From Lineus longissimus (taxonomy: Eukaryota > Nemertea > Pilidiophora > Heteronemertea > Lineidae), in assembly GCF_910592395.1 (NCBI RefSeq), contig NC_088321.1:3412001-3476000 (forward strand): 64,000 nt of DNA, given 5' to 3'. Under the pieces are notes generated by a model. The model did not search any database, had not been told where the DNA came from, and worked only from the letters and a program-made list of their open reading frames with translations. Position numbers and translations under genes: made by a program. Of this stretch, positions 9,001 through 15,989 are shown piece by piece (positions within the stretch are counted from its first letter, which is position 1; every line of letters begins with the position of its first letter).

Positions 9001-11221
9001 TAAGTTCGGTTTCATTTTTACAAAGTCTTGTTTTGTTGCCATTCATTTTGTAATTGTTTTGACACTACTTAGGCCTTGATTCTGAAAGTTGTGCCCTAAG
9101 CAGCAAAGATATTCCTAAATCACATCCTAAATTTTCAGCTCCACAGCTTGCTTATTCTGGCCAGGGCTGGTCTTTGAATTTGGTGCTGTTGGCTGCAAAA
9201 TCATGACTTTTTGTCGATTTTGTCCTCTTTCGTCGCTTTTGGCACAGTTGTACCACTCTTTGAAATGTCTCTCATTTCTCCAAAAATGTCCAGATATCAC
9301 TTTCCTTTGTTGGAGAGTTGTGGGATGTCATCTACATTAGTTTGAAAAAATTCTCAAAATGTTAACCCCTGAAATCTACCTTCATTGAGACAAGACCACT
9401 AATGAATATTCATAGGTTGGAGGGTCGAGGCCTATCAATTAGACGAGTGCATGTTTTTAACTCTCAAGTACATATTTGGAGAGGTATTGAAAAAATATTT
9501 GCTGTGGCAAGTCTACAGATATAAAGAAATTATTTGATGAAAAAATTAATTTCGAATTTTGCTAATTGGGTATAAATATGGGGAGTGTTTTGAGTTTTTT
9601 CTGCCAGTTGGCTGAAAAGAGTGGAAATATCATTCAACGTCTGTCTAATTTGTCGATTATCAAAAAATTTCCGTGGTCAACTACCAGTTTATTTTTCACC
9701 ATTTACTTCCCCGACTGTCCGGAATAACATAATCTAAATTTCAGATTCACAACCCCACGCAGTATTTGATGCGTTGCGGTCAAACATTGACAATTTAACT
9801 GCTAAAAGGCTTAAAAAATCAATTGTGGTCTTGTCTCTTCATCAGATGTTGACAAAATGTCTGCAAAGATGGCCGCATTTTAAGGAGCTTAGAAAGAAGT
9901 AAATAAAATTGCAACGATTTTTGCTGTGACAAGTCATGTTGCCATGGCATCAAAGAACACACGTTTCGTCGTTCAAGCTAAATGAATTGAACAGTACACC
10001 CCCACAAACAGGAGGGAACAATTACCTCATTATTTGAATGTGGCAGTCTCAGTTATGGTCTGGCTATTGGCCTCGGTCTGGCTACTTGTACATGTACCTG
10101 CTGGGATGGAACCTAAAATTACAAAACAATTGTTAATACATGCAGCGACCCTTATCATAAATAGCAAATATTTTTCTACTTTTCTACATTTTAACTTTAA
10201 TTCATAACTTTTACGAACAATGTTTTAAGTGTATTAATTAGTGCTGGATGCAAGATAAACATAAAACTAAATGCAGCTGAGAAGACATAAGCTGGCTTTA
10301 AAAGATGGAACAACTGGTCCAGGTAGAAGAAAATATGGGGCAATGGATGCAGATGTTCTTGGTGGCCCTCTTCTTGCAGGATTCCTCTTTGGCTTCTTTT
10401 TTTGGGGTTGTAGGTGTGGCAAATAACAGTCACTCACACTCGCAATAGCCTTTTTCAGGTTACTCCCAAAATCACCTAGGTCAGAACTATCGGACACTGC
10501 AAAAAAAATCAGAAAATATTAAAGAGTTTTTTAACACAAAACCATTTGTGACCCACTAACAGCAAAACGAGTCGCACTTCACTTCGAGCTTGACAAGTTG
10601 AGAAAGACTGGTTGTTCATTTCACTATAGTCTGCCTTTTGTGAAATCTGAGTGTATCACATGTCATCTCATATCGACATAGGCCTACTCTCTGTGACAAC
10701 TGACATGCACCATGGAGATATAAATAAGACTTACTATTGTCAGTAATGATGTTCTGTTGCGACTGCTGGTGGGCCTACATAATAATCATTAATGCATTAC
10801 ACTTTCAACTGGACACTTATGAGTATGACCATCAATCATAAATCATGAAGATATGGAAGGAAAGCTTGCATAAACTCAACAAGCTGTCAGCGTCACTTTG
10901 TCCATCCAATAATTCAATCATGTTTCACCAAAAGCAGAAATGTCACCGATACACACCGTATAGGCCTAAAATCTACTGCAGTGCATCACGAATGTATCCT
11001 GCTACCCATCTTCGATGCTTGTACATACACGCAGCTTGCATTGCTTACAGTAGAAATGCAGTGATCTTTTCTTGATTCGGAGCAGTTGCGTGTTTCCATG
11101 CATATTATGTGTAAACACTAGCAAATCACGTTCAAATCACGCAGCAAACATGAAAACTAAAACTTACTTTCGTTTTGTAGCGCTGAACTGACTGACATCC
11201 GATCTGCACAGCTGACAGCAT
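1..11221 (-). CDS. Partial multi-exon gene: Ser/Thr/Pro linker, basic coiled coil, ubiquitin-like domain
   Basis: Gene-level entry; the exons are listed separately. Short minus-strand blocks that are open in one frame, each bounded by pyrimidine-AG and GTAAGT-like signals, chain together: 11168-11221, 10735-10774, 10438-10496, 7128-7214, 5339-5404, 4869-4952, 2398-2487, 2001(or 2031)-2088, 870-895, 608-762, 147-264, 1-45. Phases agree at most junctions. Two junctions (2088 block to 870-895, and 608-762 to 147-264) do not match, so an exon or splice site is missed there. The encoded order is an acidic N-terminus, a Ser/Thr/Pro linker, an acidic segment, the motif DFEFLQSLASDQRR, an Arg/Glu coiled coil, then a fold with RPLRRRF and LFLAGKELPSF. 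The order 'SLxxDQ, basic coil, beta-grasp' is what I know from UBX-type and some HECT E3-type ubiquitin-system proteins; the exact family is inference. The 3' end lies beyond base 1. Confidence 0.6.
147..264 (-). CDS. Exon of the ubiquitin-like-domain gene, acidic segment
   Basis: Acceptor TTGTATGCAG lies before 264 and donor GTGAGTG follows 147. One frame is open, with the acidic stretch DIEIESDSSNILIDLW. Exit phase 2 matches the next block at 1-45. The entry phase does not match the exit of 608-762, so an intermediate exon may be missing. A second donor (GTGAGTT) lies 13 nt upstream of the one chosen but gives a stop when joined to 1-45. Confidence 0.45.
608..762 (-). CDS. Exon encoding the C-terminal half of a ubiquitin-like (UBX-like) fold
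   Basis: A strong acceptor (TTGTTTTCAG) and a strong donor (GTAAGTTG) bound a 155-nt block that is open in only one frame. It reads about 51 residues with VKLFLAGKELPSF and SLTDVGISSNTSLMVKD. This matches the strand-turn-strand end of beta-grasp folds (hydrophobic strand, 'G-x-x-L', then 'L-x-x-x-G-I/L-x-x-x-x-x-L-x-V'). The plus strand of the same stretch is also open (570-755) and I treat that as a shadow. Entry phase 1 fits the small block at 870-895. Confidence 0.7.
787..1230. other. Intronic stretch with one possible 26-nt exon
   Basis: This is intron of the minus-strand gene. It contains the candidate small exon 870-895, listed separately. I see no repeat or other coding signal in the rest. 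Confidence 0.5.
870..895 (-). CDS. Candidate 26-nt exon, helix of the ubiquitin-like fold
   Basis: A clear acceptor (ATTTTTTCAG) and a donor (GTAATAC) flank 26 nt. In the frame that leads in phase into 608-762 it reads NWLAEEVQ, a plausible first-helix sequence just before the beta-grasp second half. The upstream block (exit phase 1) does not supply the two bases this frame needs, so either its donor is mis-chosen or a further exon is missing. Confidence 0.4.
1240..1573 (+). repeat. LTR-like relic with promoter and polyadenylation-like signals
   Basis: On the plus strand this segment carries CCAAT-like boxes (GATTGGCTT, TTATTGGTC), a TATA-like box (CATATAAATTAAAT) near 1477 and an AATAAA-type signal (CAATAATAAATGG) near 1528. 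That is the order expected in a solo LTR. Its last ~70 bp recur at 1880-1950. No retroelement coding is left beside it. It lies in an intron of the minus-strand gene. Confidence 0.4.
1507..1950 (+). repeat. Direct repeat of ~68 bp, copies at 1507-1573 and 1880-1950
   Basis: Both copies start ACTTTAACTTGGAGTGCTGA and end CTTTATTCACATA(C/T)TTGCAG, with only a few differences. They are spaced by about 373 bp. They look like the 3' part of an LTR duplicated or left after rearrangement. The second copy ends about 50 bp before the coding block at 2001-2088. Confidence 0.7.
2001..2088 (-). CDS. Exon: start of the ubiquitin-like fold (first two strands)
   Basis: Acceptor TTTGGGTTCAG precedes 2088. 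The frame continues in phase 0 from 2398-2487 and reads LQKLKDVGDEPEEE, then ILISFRSN and RPLRRRF before a TAA at 1994. Donor choice is uncertain: GTAGTA after 2031 or GTCACT after 2001, both phase 1. The pattern 'acidic, hydrophobic strand, R-x-x-RRF' is typical of the first hairpin of UBX-like folds. Confidence 0.6.
2398..2487 (-). CDS. Exon: basic coiled-coil segment
   Basis: Acceptor ATATATTTTAG and donor GTACACG flank exactly 90 nt (30 codons), phase 0 to 0. It begins ESDRRQAQLNLRMA and ends AAAQEERKE, an Arg/Glu/Ala-rich helix. This fits the charged coil that follows the 'SLxxDQ' motif in UBX-type proteins. The plus strand is also open here (2304-2528) and is treated as a shadow. Confidence 0.65.
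2584..3759 (+). repeat. 302-bp-period repeat element, copy 1
   Basis: It starts with a head containing GGCCAGGGGCCATTGTGC and ends with a GAC-rich tract followed by CTACAGTGAGCCAAAAAG. Between are units of about 302 bp (landmark 'GTGCCAT' at ~2914, 3217, 3370, 3671; one unit is shortened by about 150 bp). Each unit has TTTGACCTCTGTGACCTTGA. The same family recurs at 17.7-20.3 and 29.3-30.0 kb. It lies within an intron of the minus-strand gene. Confidence 0.8.
3760..4868. other. Intronic DNA without recognised feature
   Basis: Intron between the exons at 2398-2487 and 4869-4952. It contains short open frames on both strands with no splice context or motif I recognise. Confidence 0.5.
4869..4952 (-). 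CDS. Exon with the 'SLASDQ' motif
   Basis: Acceptor CATTTCATTTCAG and donor GTAAGCATG flank 84 nt (28 codons), phase 0 to 0. It reads PLPDSNLRNLLAVQ followed by DFEFLQSLASDQRR. The motif 'D-x-E-(Y/F)-x-x-S-L-x-x-D-Q' just before a charged coil is known from UBX-domain and related ubiquitin-system proteins. The frame is open for longer downstream (to 4623), but the donor is strong. Confidence 0.7.
5339..5404 (-). CDS. Exon, acidic segment
   Basis: Acceptor CGTCTTTGCTTTAG and donor GTAGGCC flank 66 nt (22 codons), phase 0 to 0. It reads EPMSIFDENEDDQKDAVIV and is strongly acidic. Its phases agree with both neighbouring exons. Confidence 0.65.
5445..5690 (+). repeat. tRNA-derived SINE fragment
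   Basis: The sequence TGATAGCCTGGTGGTCAACA resembles an A box and GGTTTGATTCTGGGG, about 40 nt later, a B box of a tRNA promoter. About 150 nt of non-tRNA body follow. The 79-residue open frame across it (5440-5679) has no protein features and is incidental. Confidence 0.5.
5739..6761 (+). mobile_element. Kolobok-like DNA transposon remnant (TTAA ends, THAP frame)
   Basis: TTAA at 5735-5738 and 6762-6765 flanks similar inverted ends (AGGGTAACT on the left; AGTGATACT read from the right). Further inside, GATGACGTCACAACATGAAC (5930-5950) is matched by its near-complement at 6583-6605, and GCCGACGACGTTTTAG by GCCGAAGACGTTTTGA, so the inverted arms exceed 180 bp. The interior carries a THAP-like frame. 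TTAA duplication plus a THAP zinc finger is characteristic of the Kolobok superfamily. There is no catalytic domain, so it is non-autonomous. Confidence 0.5.
6080..6353 (+). pseudogene. THAP-type zinc-finger exon inside the Kolobok-like element
   Basis: The frame from the ATG at 6080 reads CCAAMFCGNTSKTEGVG then VFHLPDPIKE. The C-x4-C spacing and the 'V-F-H-x-P' strand match the start of a THAP domain. The expected Trp and the C-x2-H pair further on are not visible in this frame, so the finger is probably broken or continues after splicing. A donor (AAA|GTAAGG) occurs near 6353. A poly-C run follows at 6370-6386. Confidence 0.45.
6766..7103. other. Intronic DNA without recognised feature
   Basis: Intron between the Kolobok-like element and the exon at 7128-7214. 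It is AT-rich and I see no coding signal in it. Confidence 0.5.
7128..7214 (-). CDS. Exon, Thr/Ser/Pro-rich linker, with tandem donor sites
   Basis: Acceptor TGTTTCCAG and donor GTGAGT flank 87 nt (29 codons), phase 0 to 0. It starts PTTQNIPGLQPNSPTATA and ends HASNAST. Directly after it come four hexamers in a row, GTGAGT three times then GTAAGT (7104-7127). Each can act as a donor and adds Val-Ser in frame. Composition matches the repeat exons upstream at 7.5-8.3 kb. Confidence 0.6.
7524..8018 (-). repeat. 36-bp minisatellite (13 units) between splice signals: expanded duplicate exon
   Basis: Thirteen units of 36 bp (core ACCAGCAGCCTCTGGTAGTC on the minus strand) include 42-bp variants and two 35-bp variants near 7811 and 7961. 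An acceptor (TTTTTTTCAG) precedes 8018 and a donor (GTCGACTT|GTAAGT) ends the array. In the frame suggested by neighbouring exons a unit reads SSTPAASGSQLG; another frame reads HQHQQPLVVNLG. The two 35-bp units shift the frame, so the array is not one continuous reading frame in this allele. It is probably an expanded, partly broken copy of the linker exon. The short ORFs on both strands here (for example 7377-7817 and 7793-8086) are artefacts of the repeat. Confidence 0.75.
8266..8322 (-). pseudogene. Duplicate linker exon, single-unit copy
   Basis: Acceptor TTCTGATTTCAG and donor GTAAGTAAG flank a block homologous to the start and end of the minisatellite exon (shared ACACCAGCAGC and CTGGTAGT). 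The downstream intron sequence is also similar to that following 7524 (GGCAA(C/T)GTGGAT, then TTGTTGC). So exon and intron were duplicated together. With the outer acceptor the frame holds a stop; using an inner AG before GTCCTG leaves a short Ser/Thr-rich frame. Confidence 0.5.
8516..8831 (+). mobile_element. MITE, TIR GAGACAAGACCAC, copy 1
   Basis: The copy starts GAGACAAGACCACTAATGAA and ends GTGGTCTTGTCTC, a 13-bp perfect terminal inverted repeat. There is no coding. Flanks CATTCA and CATTTA are similar, suggesting a short target duplication. The second copy at about 9389 is in the same orientation and nearly identical over most of its length. Confidence 0.7.
8832..9388. other. Spacer between two MITE copies
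   Basis: AT-rich DNA with no recognised gene or repeat. Confidence 0.5.
9389..9837 (+). mobile_element. MITE, TIR GAGACAAGACCAC, copy 2 (longer)
   Basis: Same ends and same first ~200 bp as the copy at 8516, in direct orientation. It carries a short insertion near 9571 (ATAAATATGGGGAGTG) and about 105 bp more before the right end. It is therefore either the longer parent form or copy 1 is an internal deletion. Flanks TTCATT and TTCATC suggest a short target duplication. Confidence 0.7.
10024..10108 (-). pseudogene. Candidate duplicate linker exon ending in a stop
   Basis: Acceptor TAATTTTAG is followed by a Ser/Thr-rich frame (SIPAGTCTSSQTEANSQTI) that ends in TAA TGA just before a donor (GAG|GTAATT). 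The opening SIPAG resembles SIPAASG of the minisatellite exon, so this looks like a third member of the duplicated exon set. If spliced in, it would end the protein early; an inner donor (CAG|GTACAT) would give a 15-nt exon. Confidence 0.35.
10438..10496 (-). CDS. Exon carrying the probable start codon (split A|TG)
   Basis: Acceptor TTTTTTTTGCAG and donor GTGAGTG flank 59 nt. Joined to 10735-10774, the first base completes ATG: M, then SDSSDLGDFGSNLKKAIAS. Exit phase 0 matches 7128-7214. The frame is also open upstream to an ATG at 11221, so translation could start earlier. Confidence 0.6.
10735..10774 (-). CDS. Small 40-nt exon, possibly 5' UTR
   Basis: Acceptor ATTATTATGTAG and donor GTAAGTC flank 40 nt. 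In the frame from the ATG at 11221 it reads AHQQSQQNIITDN with exit phase 1, which fits the next exon. If translation starts at the split ATG, this is 5' UTR. Confidence 0.5.
11168..11221 (-). CDS. First exon, coding part (alternative start)
   Basis: A donor (ACGAAA|GTAAGT) ends the block. The ATG at 11219-11221 opens MLSAVQIGCQSVQRYKTK, in frame with the next two exons. The exon probably extends upstream as 5' UTR to an undefined start. A second ATG in another frame leads to a stop after splicing. Confidence 0.4.
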
Positions 11222-11400
11222 GCACGGGATGAACTGCGCGCGCTTAAACAAAACCGACGGGTTCACTGCGCATGTGGAGTAATGAAAGCTCCTCATCTCC
11301 CACTCAACCTCTCCCCCAGATGAATCATGCGTGTTCCGCTGTGGAGACGAGGTAAAAAGACGATGCGTTGCAAGGAACGTAATCAGCGCCTCTAGTGTTA
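11222..11400 (-). promoter_or_regulatory. Probable promoter and 5' UTR of the minus-strand gene
   Basis: This segment is richer in G+C and CpG than its surroundings (for example GCGCGCGCTTA, CCGACGGG, ACGAGG) and sits directly upstream of the first candidate exon. I see no TATA box. The assignment rests on position and composition only. Confidence 0.35.
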
Positions 11401-13440
11401 AGATTGGGTTTCTAGCACATGGATTGGAAACTAGATTTTATAAGAAATAACATGGTCTTTTTCAATAAAAACTAGGTTTTGATGAAGACATAACATGGTT
11501 TTATTCCACAAAACCAATTTTCCTTCTACGTATTGAAGAAGCATAGGTATAATTATTTTTAAACATAGTTCTCTTGTAAAAAAACAATTGGGTTTTGATC
11601 AAGAAAACATGGCATGAGGAAACTATGGCAAGCCAAAGCGGAATTTATTCAAGACCGTGGAATTACTATTCAAGAAGTTAAATATATGTTCAAGACCAAA
11701 ATATGTTCAATCCTGAATCAAATATTGTCAACCTTGAATCAAATATTGTCAACCTTGAATCAAATATTGTCAACCTTGAACAAAATATATTCAACCTTGA
11801 ACAAAATATATTCCCTTGAACAAAATATATTCAAGACTCACGTGACCATATTCAAGACGCACGTGACCACAAAAATTGATGACGTAGTTGCTCATGTTTT
11901 GATGCTTTACGGACTTTCCCGAACCCGCGTCCGGACTTTCCCGAACCCATGGTACTTGTGTTGCGTTTCGGAGCTCGAATTGTTCGCACGAGGTTTTGAC
12001 ACATGGTTGTACACGTACCTAGCCGCCTACACCTGACATGTACTGTAATCCTACACATCATGACATGGATGCCGAGTGAATGTCAGAGTCGATACATGTT
12101 TCACAGACATATCAGGCAAATTATAGGTTCAAAATGCGCAATGCCTGTCGTGAAACAGAACGCATCGGAAGTACCACAGATTCTACGCTCTACGTCATCA
12201 ATTTTGTGGTCACGTGCGTCTTGAATATGGTCACGTGAGTCTTGAATATATTTTGTTCAAGGTTGAATATATTTTGTTCAAGGTTGGACATATTTTATTC
12301 AAGGTTGAACATATTTTATTCAAGGTTGAACATATTTTATTCAAGGTTGAAAACATTTGATTCAAGGTTGAACATATTTTAGTCTTGAACATATATTTCC
12401 TTCTTGAACTTATATTTAACTCCTTGAATGGTAATTCTAAAGTCTTGAATAAAATTCCGCTTTGGCTTGCCATAGGAAACCAGCCCTGTAAAATATTTAG
12501 TCGCCCTCCAACTTCAAGCACCCCGCTGATACTACACACAGTGATGATCGGCATATTTACCTTATCTACCTAATGGCCAGCGTAACCAGTGATAACACTC
12601 GGGCTGATAAGGCAAAATTAGAAGTACATGTAATTTGGTCAACTACAAGGCAACCAGGATGTGATAGCAAGATCGGTTATGTAACAACATATGTTGACCT
12701 CAGCCTTTGGTCGGGCAACTCAGCAGGAGGTTACCTGGCACAGATAAGCTGAGAGCTAAAGTCAATAAACTATTCCTCAGAAACTCTCCCCTCATCAAAT
12801 ATCCATCCCCCGTCATCTAAGGCATTTTCCATTAGTTGGTGGGGGATGGTTAGGAGATAATTTTTACAGGGCTGGTTTCCTCATGGTTTTTATCATAAAC
12901 CAATGCTTTTTCCATACAAACCTAGTGTTCTGGTTTTCTTCTTCTTTGTCGTTTACTATAGGCCTGGGTGAGCTCTCGCCATCTATATTTTCAACCTTAC
13001 ATTATTCTGACTGTGGGCATGCGCACTCGCGCCCCGCAGCCATGGCCGCCTAATCCAAAAGGAGATCTTCCTCAACTTTATTCTATATTTCTGGGTCAAA
13101 GACTTTTGTGACCGTCGTCTGTTGGTTAATATAAATCTAATACGTCTTCTCTCATCGTAATTATCGATAGGAACAGACAAGACTACGCGTACCCTAGCCT
13201 GAGTTCACCCAGGATTCTAGTAGGACTTCACTTCTTCTCGGATTCCATGCTCGGATTCGATTCTAATACAAATATACTTTATATATGGAAACCACTTGTG
13301 TTGTGTGGAGTCAATGTTCTATCCCTTGTTCGGGTCCTAACCCGAACACCTAGTTTCACTGAATAAATTGTGGTTTTCTTCCATAAAAGTAGGTTTTCTT
13401 CCATAAACTACGTTTTTTTAAATTATTAGACATACGGCTT
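11401..13440. repeat. Older inverted-repeat element hosting the foldback element
   Basis: If the inner element is removed, the left side reads CATGAGGAAACCAGCCCTGTAAAA. The exact reverse complement occurs at 12862-12885. Both sides also carry degenerate copies of a motif like AAAACTAGGTTTT or GGAAGAAAACCT (11460-11600 and 12900-13420). The outer limits are not defined. Confidence 0.4.
11624..12474. mobile_element. Foldback element with 21-bp subrepeats in its arms
   Basis: The ends are TATGGCAAGCCAAAGCGG and its exact inverted copy. A direct repeat GGAAAC (11618-11623 and 12475-12480) is the likely target duplication. Each arm is about 265 bp and consists largely of tandem ~21-bp units (TTCAACCTTGAACAAAATAT), ending in ACGTGACC copies. 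The unique middle is about 300 bp. It encodes no credible protein; the 140-residue frame at 11614-12036 is repeat-derived. Confidence 0.8.
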
Positions 13441-13652
13441 GCCATATACGCTGTAACGTGTAATATCGTGACTGCGAGGCGATGTTCCATGCTTGGCATT
13501 GGAGAAGAAAATAGCATCTCCTTTGAAATTGAAGGCCATTCGTTGGTAGGCTGCATGGTTTGCCGGTTATTTTGGCTGTTTTTTAAATTTAGAGTGTGAT
13601 TTTGGCCTTTTGTACCGGGAGTGCCTGTTGATGACAGAACCTCATATTAAAG
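13441..13652. other. Short unannotated spacer
   Basis: No feature seen except the left target-site copy ATATTAAAG at 13644-13652. Confidence 0.5.
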
Positions 13653-14963
13653 GGCAGGCGGTATTTGCACCACGCCACCACGGGCACCACGCGACCACCA
13701 CGCCACCACGCGAACAGGCGGAGCGATCATAATGACGATATCAAAACAGACCATCAGACCACAGACGCTTGAGAGTTGTGGTTACACCTACCAATTATAG
13801 ATGGCATGTTGGTATACTGCGTTGTTGCCGGACGGGATTTACGAATTTTTCATTACTTGTTAATGGCATTCGCAAAAAGCAGGGCTATTATTAAGCCGCT
13901 ATACATTCGTGTCCAACCGTTTGTCATGAGAGATTTCAACAACGACGGATTGTTTATTTTACAAGAGTTCCATTACAGAGGGCACCTGTTTTGGTTTGAA
14001 ACCTTTACTTTCTCATCAAACTGACTTATTTTGTAGATGTGTCATTAGTCACAGCTACAGATGACAGAATGCAACTTAGGCTTTGGTGTCCATTGAACAA
14101 AGGTCTTCAAAGGTCAGGCGGGCGCGTCGATTATAATAATAATATACAATGTATAATAATGATCACAATATTGAAGATAAGAAGAAGAATTCCCAAGCTT
14201 GTTGGCTTGGGAAGCCTAGTGATTCACCTTCCCTAAAGAATGCATAAGATTCGAGACATGTCCATTAAAGGGGCACTATAGGCAGCATCTTGGTAGGCAA
14301 CATAAAGTTACACAAAGTAGCCAGTGAGTCTCTCACCTCTCACAGTTTGTCCTAACCTAGTCACGCCTGTAACAGGGATACATTCAGTGATGAATCAAAT
14401 AAGACCTAATGCCCTTACCCTGTTTATAAGTCAGCTAAAGTTGGCCAATTTGACCCCCTGCTCCTACATAGTCCCCCTTTAATGGGAAACTATAGGCAAC
14501 AGCTAGGTAGGCAAGATAAAGATACACAAAGTCGCCAATAAGGGTCTCTCACACAACAGTATGTTGAAACTATGCACACGTGTTCGAGTGAGTGATAAAT
14601 CTAACTCCTCCCCCCCCCCCAACCCACCCCACCCAAACGAACGGCCACCCCTTTAAAGGGAGACTATATAACCCACTCGTACTCGTATGGTTTTTGCAGG
14701 TCAGTCGTCAGTTGGTGTAGGTCTAGAACGGTAATTCAGTACGTATTTCCGTAGTTGGCGTACGCCTTTATTCCAATAATCCCAAGAACGGGCATCAGAG
14801 AAGCTAGGATAGCAGCCAACGCCATCTATAATTGTTCCAAGAAACCATGATCCAATGAATCGACCGCTATTTTGATATCGTCATTATGATCGCTCCGCCT
14901 GTTCGCGTGGTGGCGTGGTGGTGGCGTGGTGCCCGTGGTGGCGTGGTGCAAATACCGCCTGCC
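13653..14963. mobile_element. Mutator-like non-autonomous element, 94-bp TIRs, 9-bp TSD
   Basis: The left TIR (13653-13746) and right TIR (14870-14963) are inverted copies of 94 bp with one mismatch, starting GGCAGGCGGTATTTGCACCA and rich in CACCACG. ATATTAAAG occurs directly outside both ends (13644-13652, 14964-14972). Long TIRs with 9-bp duplications are typical of the MuDR/Foldback superfamily. No transposase is present. The interior holds two or three copies of another repeat (14271-14660). Confidence 0.85.
14271..14660 (+). repeat. Repeat family 'CACTATAGGCAGC/AGGTAGGCAAGATAAAG', two copies
   Basis: Copies begin near 14271 and 14481 with (A)GGG(G/A)(C/A)ACTATAGGCA, followed by GGTAGGCAA(G/C)ATAAAG and GTCTCTCAC. 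The family recurs at 54628-55911. Here it lies inside the Mutator-like element, either as carried DNA or as a nested insertion. Confidence 0.6.
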
Positions 14964-15439
14964 ATATTAAAGTGAAGTTGAAAAAAGTGTTGCTTTAAAA
15001 AATGTTTTCATTCTAGTGTTCTTTTGTGAGAAGCCGGCATATTCATAAATGTTTTGGAGACATCATACCAATTGAACGGTTGCTTTCAATTTTGCTAGTT
15101 TAGGCTGTGTATGGTAAAGTGTTAGTTGAGAGATTGGGAGAGTTGTCACAGCCTTTCTTAATGCTTACTTGCATAACGCACCAAACCTGCTCTCGCTGGG
15201 TCTGATGTTTCGGACAAATATCACAGGATCGGCGACATCATCGGGTGTCGGTCGGCTCTCTGACAAGAAGTGCAGATACGAAATATTCATGATTCGCGCA
15301 GAGGGGATAGAACGTGAACGTGCTTTCACGTTTTTACAAACGCGTCCCAAATCTTGTAGCAGAAAAATCTCAGCTTGCAGCTGATCATGAACGCTGCTGC
15401 TGCTGAGGGAAGACCCCGCGATTCTGAAAGTTAACAATT

Positions 15440-15985
15440 TTGCGAACTTTGCAACCCTCGAACAATATTGGAAAGGCATAAATCCAACTTGAAAACTCAA
15501 CAGCCTGATGGGGAACCATTCCAGGCATTTCTATCTGATTTGCGCAAGAAAGCAAATGCATGCGATTATGTTGAACTAAAGGACCAGTTACTGCGTAACC
15601 GATGGGAAACGGGAACCACTAAAGGACAACGTCCGCAAGATTCCTTTGAGGAACGCGAATTAGCTCTCAATGAAAAGAAACAGATTCACGAGATTTCTAA
15701 GCAGGGTGCTATATAGGACATCCAAGGAAATCATGCCACAGCAAAAAGGAGGAACAGAATGATACACTTTGTGAAAAAAGGGAAACTTCATTTTAAGCCA
15801 CCAAATAGCGGTTTTTAAAATGAAATTAAGCAGAGCAATCTGATTGCAAGAAAAAGAAATCGCACCCACCAGGTCAGGATTCCTAATGTAGCAATTGTGG
15901 TTAAACCCATACGGGGAAAGATAAATCATCCTGCCCAGCAAAAATGTGCAGTCCTACCAGAAAGTAAAATGTCCTCAGGTTTTTA
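15440..15985 (+). pseudogene. Ty3/gypsy gag relic
   Basis: The frame from 15468 reads ERHKSNLKTQQPDGEPFQAF, then LSDLRKKANACDYVELKDQL and LLRNR, the typical end of the capsid region of gypsy Gag. It breaks at 15716. Further on, a remnant zinc knuckle is visible (CSNCG near 15888, then THTGKDKSSCPAK). No pol follows. It is a fragment with stops and frameshifts. Confidence 0.75.
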
Positions 15986-15989
15986 AAAT

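Noticed and set aside
11614-12036. 140-residue plus-strand frame with 'ILSTLNQ' repeats
   Set aside because: Translation of the 21-bp subrepeats in the arm of a foldback element.
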